Positions 18,893 through 26,290 of a stretch of 64,000 bases of DNA are shown one piece after another. The translations under genes were made by a program, and so were the position numbers. The stretch's first letter is position 1, and each line of letters begins with the position of its first letter. Source of the stretch: an uncultured Porphyromonadaceae bacterium (lineage in GTDB: Bacteria > Bacteroidota > Bacteroidia > Bacteroidales > Muribaculaceae); the NCBI GenBank assembly GCA_947175215.1, contig CAMWLR010000003.1, forward strand, positions 1 through 64,000. Direction: 5' to 3'. Below the pieces are notes generated by a model. It had not been told where the DNA came from and searched no databases. It was given only the letters and a program-made list of their open reading frames with translations.

Positions 18893-19131
18893 TTGTCGTA
18901 GTCATTATCAAGTGTGTCCCAGATAGATTCCTGATTGTCGAGATACTCCTCGCAATAATCAAGAAACCCGTTGCGCTCTGAGCTGCCTACCTCATGACAC
19001 CATTGGCGGTAAGCCTTATGCAGGTCATCATCTTCGCCGATCATCTTCTTGAACTCAGACTCGGCGACATCGATGCTCCCTGCCTGACTAATCACCTGGC
19101 GAAAGAGTTCGGTTATATCGTTGTTATCCAT
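18889..19131 (-). CDS. Small acidic protein, first gene of the agu operon
   Basis: 80-aa ORF overlapping aguA start by 4 nt (ATGA coupling); Asp/Glu rich. Confidence 0.75.
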   Translation of the reverse strand: MDNNDITELFRQVISQAGSIDVAESEFKKMIGEDDDLHKAYRQWCHEVGSSERNGFLDYCEEYLDNQESIWDTLDNDYDK

Positions 19132-19185
19132 TATTTGAATTGCTTGTCAGGGCAAAGATAACTATTTTTGCGAATAATCTCCCTA

Positions 19186-19217
19186 TTTGTCAAAATTAAA
19201 AACGTTTGTTAACTTTG
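19186..19217 (+). promoter_or_regulatory. Promoter copy 1: TTTG-N20-TAACTTTG
   Basis: TTTG 19186-19189 and TAACTTTG 19210-19217. Confidence 0.7.
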
Positions 19218-19261
19218 TGAGCATCTTTATAGAAGTTAACTTTGTAAGCATCTTAATAGAA
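19208..19261 (+). repeat. 27-bp tandem duplication (25/27 identical)
   Basis: gttaactttgtgagcatctttatagaa / gttaactttgtaagcatcttaatagaa. Confidence 0.95.
19214..19244 (+). promoter_or_regulatory. Promoter copy 2, overlapping copy 1: TTTG-N19-TAACTTTG
   Basis: The TTTG of the first -7 box (19214-19217) is 19 nt from the second TAACTTTG (19237-19244). Confidence 0.6.
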
Positions 19262-19268
19262 CAAATAA

Positions 19269-20291
19269 GTGATGAAACGTAACGTCACCATATTGCTGCC
19301 CGCACTGCTGATACTGCCGATGCTGCTCTCTTGGGTCACCGATCCTTTGCTCGGCAAGTCGGGCTATGAGTCAGAGACCGTCAATCAGCCCGATGATTAT
19401 TCGGGCAAAGTTGTATCGACAGTCATACGGCGGTTACCTGACGGAGAGAAACCACACAAGGCCGTGCTGTACATTCACGGCTATAACGATTATTTCTTTC
19501 AGGACTCATTAGGGCGCGAGTTTAATGACTCGGGATATGGATTCTATGCGGTTGACCTGCGCAAATACGGGCGGTCGCTGTTGCCCGGACAGCGCCGCTA
19601 TGAGGCCCGCGACCTCAGCGAATATTTCGCCGACATCGACTCGGCCATCGCACGTATGCGCCACGACAGTGTCACCGACATCGTGCTGATGGGGCACTCT
19701 ACCGGCGGTCTGATCTCATCTCTCTATATGGAAGATAAACCTGTGCCCGAGATCAAGGCGTTGATACTCAACAGCCCTTTTCTCGACTGGAACTTCACCG
19801 GGCTGACGCGAAAACTCATACCCGCCGCCGCTGCCGTGGGGAAACTCCTGCCGAATATTTCCATCCCCCAGGGCGATAATCCGGCCTACGGCGAGAGTCT
19901 GCTCAAATCAAAACATGGTGAATGGGAGTTTGACACCACCCTCAAACTGCTCCACGCCGCCCCTGTCACCACCGGCTGGGTACGTGCCATTGATCAAGGA
20001 CAGAAGAAGCTGGTTAAAAACGGACGCACCATAAAAATACCCGTCTACCTGATGCGCTCGCGTCGCAGCGTATACCCTGATGGCTGGAGTCCGATGGCCA
20101 ACAGCGGCGATGCGGTGCTCAACGTCGACTCTATATCAGCCCGTGGGCGGCGCATGGGTTACAACGTGACTGAGGCTATAGTTGACAGCGGCCTGCATGA
20201 CCTTATACTGTCAGCCCCGCGCATCCGTCGCGCCGTCTATAAATCGATGTTTGACTGGCTCGACCGTCAACCCGAGTTTGTCAGTAAATGA
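19269..20291 (+). CDS. Alpha/beta hydrolase (monoacylglycerol lipase/lysophospholipase-like)
   Basis: KAVLYIHGYNDYF, nucleophile elbow GHSTGG, Asp/His C-terminal region (DSGLHDL). Confidence 0.88.
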   Translation: MMKRNVTILLPALLILPMLLSWVTDPLLGKSGYESETVNQPDDYSGKVVSTVIRRLPDGEKPHKAVLYIHGYNDYFFQDSLGREFNDSGYGFYAVDLRKYGRSLLPGQRRYEARDLSEYFADIDSAIARMRHDSVTDIVLMGHSTGGLISSLYMEDKPVPEIKALILNSPFLDWNFTGLTRKLIPAAAAVGKLLPNISIPQGDNPAYGESLLKSKHGEWEFDTTLKLLHAAPVTTGWVRAIDQGQKKLVKNGRTIKIPVYLMRSRRSVYPDGWSPMANSGDAVLNVDSISARGRRMGYNVTEAIVDSGLHDLILSAPRIRRAVYKSMFDWLDRQPEFVSK

Positions 20292-20354
20292 CAAGTGACC
20301 CTATCTATCTGACAACTCATAAATAAATAGCCTCCATTTTTTCGCCGCAAATTG

Positions 20355-20384
20355 TTGTTGATTCCAAAAAGTTTAGTAAATTTG
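20355..20384 (+). promoter_or_regulatory. Promoter upstream of mutAB
   Basis: TTG-N19-TAAATTTG (20355-20357, 20377-20384). Confidence 0.6.
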
Positions 20385-20390
20385 TGGCAT

Positions 20391-20583
20391 TGAACTGCTT
20401 TTGGAAATTTTAATATCACAAGTCAGGAAAACGGTTAAAACCACACTCCTCAGACAAGGATATTTACGGAATCTGTTACCATGACGGTATCCGCTTAGTT
20501 CTGAAACTCAATACCTGCTGTCGGGCGCGCCACGTCCGGTAGCAGATCTTTATGCAAATATATTGTTAACCTCTTTATATATC
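20391..20583 (+). promoter_or_regulatory. Long structured 5' leader of mutAB with a 13-bp hairpin
   Basis: Hairpin CTGCTGTCGGGCG-cgcca-CGTCCGGTAGCAG at 20515-20545 (all 13 pairs formed, 3 G-U); about 190 nt between inferred TSS and ATG. Confidence 0.55.
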
Positions 20584-22485
20584 ATGGCAGAAAATAAAGA
20601 AAAACTGTTCTCTCAGTTCCCTCCCGTCTCATACGAGACCTGGAAGGCCAAGGTTGACGCCGATCTCAAGGGCGTACCTTTTGAGAAGAAACTGGTGTGG
20701 AGAACTAACGAGGGATTCTCAGTGCAGCCGATGTACCGCCGCGAGGACATCGCCGATTTCAAGACTACTGACTCCCTCCCGGGCGAGTTCCCCTACGTCA
20801 GAGGTACACGCGACAACAACCATTGGCTCATCCGTCAGGAGATACTCCCGACTGATGCCGCCGAGGCTAACAAGGTAGCCCTCGACGTGCTCGGCAAGGG
20901 TGTCAATTCTCTCGGATTCACCGTTAAGGAGCCGTCAGTCGAGAACCTTGACATCCTCCTCAAGGATATTGACATCAAGGAGGTGGAGATCAACCTCACC
21001 ACCTGCCCCCGCAAGGCCCTCGATCTGGCCGCCGCGCTGGTTGAGTGGCTCAAGGCCCGCAATCTCGAAAAAGAATTCAAGGGTTCGATCAATTATGATC
21101 CGCTCAAACGAGCATTCCGTCACGGTGCTGACATCGACCTCAAGGCTGTCGCCGCCGAGGCTGTCGGCATGATTGATATGGTGGCTGACGTGCCCGGCCT
21201 GCGCTGCCTCGCCGTCAACTCTGACGTGCTCAACAACGCCGGTTGCTATATCTTCCAGGAACTCGGCTACGCCCTGGCTTGGGGTGCACAGTGGATGACC
21301 CTGCTCACCGAGGCCGGCGTTAAACCTGCCGTAGTGGCCGAGCGGATCAAATTCAACATGGGCGTAAGCTCAAACTACTTCATGGAGATCGCCAAGTTCC
21401 GCGCTGCCCGTATGCTTTGGGCTCAGATCGCCGACCAGTATCAGCCCATCAGCAAGGCTGACTGCAAGATGGCCCTCCATGCTGTCACCTCACGTTTCAA
21501 TCAGACTCTCTATGACGCACATGTCAACCTGCTGCGCAGCCAGACCGAGGCTATGTCGGCCGCTCTGGCAGGCGTTGACTCGCTGACAGTGACCCCGTTT
21601 GACGTCCCCTACAAGACTCCCGATGAATTTTCAGAGCGTATCGCCCGCAATCAGCAGCATCTGCTCAAAGAGGAGAGCCACCTCGACAAGGTGGCTGACC
21701 CAGCCGGCGGTTCATATTACGTCGAGACCCTCACCGTATCGATCGCCAAAGAGGCCTGGAAACTCTTCCTCGAGGTTGAGGAGAATGGCGGATTCTTTGC
21801 CTGCGTAAATGACGGCGAAGTACAGAAAGCCGTGAACGCATCGGCCGTTAAACGTCACGAGGATATGGCTCGCCGCAAAGAGATTTTGCTCGGCACAAAC
21901 CAGTTCCCCAACTTCAACGAGTTTGCTCAGGAGAAGATCGAGGTCGGCTCATCGGCTGCTGCCGAGGAGGCTACCGTCAAGGGTGAGGAGACAGCCGCAT
22001 CATGCGGGTGCGCGTCAGGCTGCGCCGCCAACCCCGACAAGGCCCTCAACACCGAGCGCATGGCCAGTGCATTCGAGGTACTGCGTCTCTCGACCGAGGC
22101 CGCAGCAAACCGTCCCAAAGTCTTCATGCTCACAATCGGCAACCTGGCCATGCGTCTGGCACGCGCCCAGTTCTCGTCAAACTTCTTTGGCTGCGCCGGT
22201 TATGAGATCATCGACAACATCGGCTTTAACACGGTCGAGGAGGGTATCGACGCCGCCGTCAAGGCTAACGCTGACATCGTCGTGCTCTGCTCGTCAGATG
22301 ACGAATACGCACAGTATGCCCCCGAGGCTTACAAGCTGCTCGACGGCCGTGCCGAGTTTGTGGTGGCTGGCGCACCGGCTTGCACCGACGACCTCAAGGC
22401 CGCAGGTATCGAGAACTTTATCCACGTCAAGAGCAACGTGCTCGAGACCCTCAGGGAATTTAACAGCCGTCTTCTCAAAAAGTAA
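20584..22485 (+). CDS. mutA: Methylmalonyl-CoA mutase small (beta) subunit
   Basis: MMCM family TIM barrel ([42 protein letters not shown]), degenerate C-terminal B12-like domain; start at ATGGCAGAAAAT. Confidence 0.95.
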   Translation: MAENKEKLFSQFPPVSYETWKAKVDADLKGVPFEKKLVWRTNEGFSVQPMYRREDIADFKTTDSLPGEFPYVRGTRDNNHWLIRQEILPTDAAEANKVALDVLGKGVNSLGFTVKEPSVENLDILLKDIDIKEVEINLTTCPRKALDLAAALVEWLKARNLEKEFKGSINYDPLKRAFRHGADIDLKAVAAEAVGMIDMVADVPGLRCLAVNSDVLNNAGCYIFQELGYALAWGAQWMTLLTEAGVKPAVVAERIKFNMGVSSNYFMEIAKFRAARMLWAQIADQYQPISKADCKMALHAVTSRFNQTLYDAHVNLLRSQTEAMSAALAGVDSLTVTPFDVPYKTPDEFSERIARNQQHLLKEESHLDKVADPAGGSYYVETLTVSIAKEAWKLFLEVEENGGFFACVNDGEVQKAVNASAVKRHEDMARRKEILLGTNQFPNFNEFAQEKIEVGSSAAAEEATVKGEETAASCGCASGCAANPDKALNTERMASAFEVLRLSTEAAANRPKVFMLTIGNLAMRLARAQFSSNFFGCAGYEIIDNIGFNTVEEGIDAAVKANADIVVLCSSDDEYAQYAPEAYKLLDGRAEFVVAGAPACTDDLKAAGIENFIHVKSNVLETLREFNSRLLKK

Positions 22486-22494
22486 CCCACAGCA

Positions 22495-24633
22495 ATGAAA
22501 CCCGATTTCAAGAACATAGATATAATGACCGACGCCTTTGGCGCGCCGGTTGCGGCTCCCGCCCACGATGCCGCCCAAGACTGGCTTACACCCGAACTTA
22601 TCCCCGTCAAGCCCGTCTACACCAAAGAGGATCTTGAAGGGATGGAGCATCTCGACTATGTCGCCGGTCTCCCCCCGTTCCTCCGCGGCCCGTACAGCGG
22701 TATGTATGCCATCCGCCCCTGGACTATCCGTCAGTACGCCGGATTCTCGACAGCCGCCGAGTCAAATGCTTTCTATCGCCGTAACCTCGCTTCGGGCCAG
22801 AAAGGTCTCTCTGTGGCCTTTGACCTGGCTACACACCGCGGCTATGACGCTGACCATCCCCGCGTAGTCGGTGACGTCGGCAAGGCCGGTGTGTCGATCT
22901 GCTCTATCGAGGATATGAAAGTGCTCTTTGACGGTATACCCCTCAACAAGATGTCTGTGTCAATGACCATGAACGGCGCCGTACTGCCCGTACTGGCCTT
23001 CTATATCAACGCAGGTCTCGAGCAGGGTGCCAAACTCGAGGAAATGGCCGGTACCATCCAGAACGACATCCTCAAGGAATTTATGGTACGCAACACCTAT
23101 ATCTATCCCCCCGAGTTCTCGATGCGCATTATCGCCGACATCTTTGAATACACCTCGCAGAATATGCCCAAATTCAACTCGATCTCTATCTCGGGCTACC
23201 ACATGCAGGAAGCCGGAGCTACTTGTGACATCGAGTTGGCCTACACCCTCGCCGACGGTCTCGAGTACCTCCGCGCAGGTGTCAACGCGGGGATGGACAT
23301 CGACACGTTCGCTCCCCGTTTGAGCTTCTTCTGGGCTATCGGCATGAACTTCTTTATGGAGATCGCCAAGATGCGTGCCGCCCGTATGCTCTGGGCCAAA
23401 ATCGTCAGCCAGTTCAACCCCAAGAACCCCAAATCGCTGGCCCTGCGTACCCACTCACAGACATCCGGTTGGTCGCTCACCGAGCAAGATCCGTTTAATA
23501 ACGTCGGCCGTACCTGCATTGAGGCTATGGGTGCAGCCCTGGGTCACACCCAGTCGCTCCACACCAACGCCCTCGACGAGGCTATCGCCCTGCCGACCGA
23601 CTTCTCGGCGCGTATCGCCCGTAATACACAGATCTACATTCAGGAGGAGACCAAGGTCTGCAAGGAGATAGACCCCTGGGCCGGCTCATACTACGTTGAG
23701 TCTCTGACAAATGAGATCGCCCACCGTGCCTGGGAGCATATCCAGGAGATCGAGAAACTCGGCGGTATGGCCAAGGCTATCGAGACCGGTCTGCCCAAGC
23801 TCCGCATCGAGGAGGCTGCCGCCCGTACACAGGCCCGTATCGACTCAGGTCGTCAGACAATTGTCGGCATCAACAAATATCGCCTCGATCACGAAGACCC
23901 CATCGACATTCTCGAGATCGACAACACCGAGGTACGCAACGAGCAGGTAGCCCGTCTGGTCGAGCTCCGCAAAGACCGCGACGAAGAGGCTGTCAAGAAA
24001 GCCCTCGCCGCCATCACAGAGTGTGTACGCACCGGTGAGGGTAACCTCCTCGACCTGGCTGTCAAGGCTGCCGGTGTCCGCGCTACTCTCGGCGAGATCT
24101 CAGATGCCTGCGAGGATGTCGTAGGCCGTTATAAAGCAATTATCAGAACTATTTCAGGCGTGTACTCTAACGAAACCAAGAATGACCCCGACTTCCTCAA
24201 GGCCCGCAAGATGGTCGAGGAGTTTGCAAAACGCGAAGGCCGCCAGCCACGTATCATGATCGCCAAGATGGGTCAGGACGGCCACGACCGCGGTGCCAAA
24301 GTTGTCGCCACCGGTTATGCCGACTGCGGTTTTGACGTCGACATGGGTCCGCTCTTCCAGACCCCCGAGGAGGCTGCCCGTCAGGCAGTTGAGAACGATG
24401 TGCACATTCTCGGTGTATCGTCACTCGCCGCCGGCCACAAAACTCTTATCCCTCAGGTGATCGCAGAGCTCAAGAAACTCGGCCGCGACGACATCATGGT
24501 TACTGCCGGCGGTGTGATCCCCGCTCAGGACTATGACTTCCTCTACCGCGCCGGTGTCGCAGCTATCTTCGGTCCCGGCACACGCATCCCTGCCTCAGCC
24601 ATCCGCATGCTCGAGATCCTCGAGGGTGAGTGA
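22495..24633 (+). CDS. mutB: Methylmalonyl-CoA mutase large (alpha) subunit
   Basis: Cobalamin-binding DGHDRG in [26 protein letters not shown]; full-length MMCM domain. Confidence 0.97.
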   Translation: MKPDFKNIDIMTDAFGAPVAAPAHDAAQDWLTPELIPVKPVYTKEDLEGMEHLDYVAGLPPFLRGPYSGMYAIRPWTIRQYAGFSTAAESNAFYRRNLASGQKGLSVAFDLATHRGYDADHPRVVGDVGKAGVSICSIEDMKVLFDGIPLNKMSVSMTMNGAVLPVLAFYINAGLEQGAKLEEMAGTIQNDILKEFMVRNTYIYPPEFSMRIIADIFEYTSQNMPKFNSISISGYHMQEAGATCDIELAYTLADGLEYLRAGVNAGMDIDTFAPRLSFFWAIGMNFFMEIAKMRAARMLWAKIVSQFNPKNPKSLALRTHSQTSGWSLTEQDPFNNVGRTCIEAMGAALGHTQSLHTNALDEAIALPTDFSARIARNTQIYIQEETKVCKEIDPWAGSYYVESLTNEIAHRAWEHIQEIEKLGGMAKAIETGLPKLRIEEAAARTQARIDSGRQTIVGINKYRLDHEDPIDILEIDNTEVRNEQVARLVELRKDRDEEAVKKALAAITECVRTGEGNLLDLAVKAAGVRATLGEISDACEDVVGRYKAIIRTISGVYSNETKNDPDFLKARKMVEEFAKREGRQPRIMIAKMGQDGHDRGAKVVATGYADCGFDVDMGPLFQTPEEAARQAVENDVHILGVSSLAAGHKTLIPQVIAELKKLGRDDIMVTAGGVIPAQDYDFLYRAGVAAIFGPGTRIPASAIRMLEILEGE

Positions 24634-24670
24634 CACCCTGTGCGATACGACGCATGACCGATAATAACGA

Positions 24671-24711
24671 CGAGACCGTCAGCGACGTCAATGGCGTCGC
24701 CGGCGGTCTCG
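24671..24711 (+). terminator. Terminator hairpin after mutB
   Basis: CGAGACCGtCAGCGACG-tcaatgg-CGTCGCCggCGGTCTCG inverted repeat. Confidence 0.75.
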
Positions 24712-24843
24712 GTCATTTTAACTTTTGCCTGGGGTTCCTATCATTTTATCCCTCTTATATCTGACAACAATAACTAAACAGAGATAATTCCGCGCAGCTG
24801 ATATTTCAACTTACCGATCTTTTGAGTAACTTTGTCACAGACT

Positions 24844-25629
24844 ATGGGATACCGTAAACTCGAAGTAAAAAAAGGCGCTATGGTGGCTTATACCATCCTG
24901 CTGGCCGTCGCAGTGGGCATGATGCTCTGTGCACGTCAGTGCTCTGTGCAACGTATCGGAGCGCGCCCTGACACCGTTGCCGGAGGAGACACCATCAATG
25001 TGGCAATTGAGATCTCACCGACCGGCCTGAGTCTCGTCGGTGACACACTCTCAGGCGAATATTACAACCTGCTGCGTGACGTGTGCCGTCATCACGGACG
25101 TGCCGTCAAATTCCACCCCTACACTCGCCTTGAGGATGCTCTTGAGTGGCTCAACACCGGCCGTTGCCGACTGATCGTGGGTGACCTCCCTGTCACGGCT
25201 GAGATGCGCGATCGGTTGATATTCATTAATCCCGTCGGGGTAGACAAACAAGTGTTGGTGCAGTTGCGCGACTCGGCAGCAGTCAAGACCCAGTTTGATC
25301 TCGGGGGCAAAACCGTATACGTTCCCGCCGGATCACCCTATATCTCACGTCTGCGCAATCTGTCACACGAGATCGGCGACACTATCTATATCATCGAAGA
25401 CCCAGAATATTCGAGCGAACAGCTCGCCATTCTCACCGCTATCGGCCAAATCCCCCGAGCCGTGGTCAACCGCGCGACAGCCGAGACCCTGACCACACGC
25501 TACCCCGACCTCGACCTGTCGGTCGACATCTCCTTTAACCAGTTCCAGTCGTGGGCCCTCGCCCCCGCCGACTCGCTTCTGCGCGACAGTCTCGACCTCT
25601 GGATCAGCACCTACCCCCACCACAAATAA
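24844..25629 (+). CDS. Periplasmic solute-binding-like (SBP_bac_3/MltF N-domain-like) protein
   Basis: N-terminal TM/signal, then IEISPTGLSLVGDTLSGEYYNLLRDVCRHHGRAVKFHPYTRLEDALEWLNTGRCRLIVGDLPVTAEMRDRL, typical of family 3 binding proteins. Confidence 0.75.
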   Translation: MGYRKLEVKKGAMVAYTILLAVAVGMMLCARQCSVQRIGARPDTVAGGDTINVAIEISPTGLSLVGDTLSGEYYNLLRDVCRHHGRAVKFHPYTRLEDALEWLNTGRCRLIVGDLPVTAEMRDRLIFINPVGVDKQVLVQLRDSAAVKTQFDLGGKTVYVPAGSPYISRLRNLSHEIGDTIYIIEDPEYSSEQLAILTAIGQIPRAVVNRATAETLTTRYPDLDLSVDISFNQFQSWALAPADSLLRDSLDLWISTYPHHK

Positions 25630-25661
25630 CGCATTGCTGACAACCTGCAAGTATAATGAGC

Positions 25662-26036
25662 TCAGGAGATCTGCATTGAGCAGAAGTAAGGTTTGTATGA
25701 GAGGAGGAGAGAAACCAAACGCCCTACGTGATATTGCTGTTGCTGTATGTCGGGGCTGGCGCACCAATTAGACAGTAATCCCATTCTGACAAGTAACGCC
25801 GAGTGCCCCTCAGCCGGGGTTACTATAAACCCGAAGCAAACATCTTTGCCAGGCTCGTCACACTGCCCCGAGGCCGGAGAATGAAAAATCACCGATTTCT
25901 CACCCATATTAGGTATTGCAATCTTCTTGATATCCCATGTCGGGCAGAACCCCCTCGTTACGTCATTCATGATTTTACTTACTAACGTTTGAGGCGAAAC
26001 CGGCTCCTCTAATTTCAACTTTATCTTATATTCCAT
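25662..26036 (-). CDS. Uncharacterised small protein (possibly C-terminally frameshifted)
   Basis: 124-aa ORF in an otherwise empty intergenic region; no recognisable family. Confidence 0.4.
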   Translation of the reverse strand: MEYKIKLKLEEPVSPQTLVSKIMNDVTRGFCPTWDIKKIAIPNMGEKSVIFHSPASGQCDEPGKDVCFGFIVTPAEGHSALLVRMGLLSNWCASPDIQQQQYHVGRLVSLLLSYKPYFCSMQIS

Positions 26037-26175
26037 GATCTTATAAGTAACTATTATTATATTGAAAAGTTACTCTAATTATAGAGACTCCAGAGAGTGG
26101 CTCAGGTTTAATCTCAACTAAGAATTTAGTGATATCGCACTTTCATTCCGACACTAAAATTTAACACGCTAACCT

Positions 26176-26206
26176 TTTGCCGTTCAACCATAAATCGCTA
26201 ACTTTG
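26176..26206 (+). promoter_or_regulatory. Bacteroidetes-type promoter
   Basis: TTTG-N19-TAACTTTG (26176-26179, 26199-26206). Confidence 0.68.
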
Positions 26207-26290
26207 CGCCATGCTAACTAACCGGCCATTCTAATAATGGGCTCCAAATCTTCTACCGATTATATCAAAAAACTTTCAAATATACTACTT

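Noticed and set aside
20391-20560. Confident cobalamin riboswitch call upstream of mutA
   Set aside because: Conserved core (GGGAA, GGUGAAAAUCC, GCCACUG, canonical B12 box) is not adequately matched by eye; kept only as a hypothesis
21923-22498. 191-aa plus-strand ORF overlapping mutA in another frame
   Set aside because: Arg/Ser/Pro-rich composition typical of an alternate frame of a GC-rich gene; mutA is the clear coding frame
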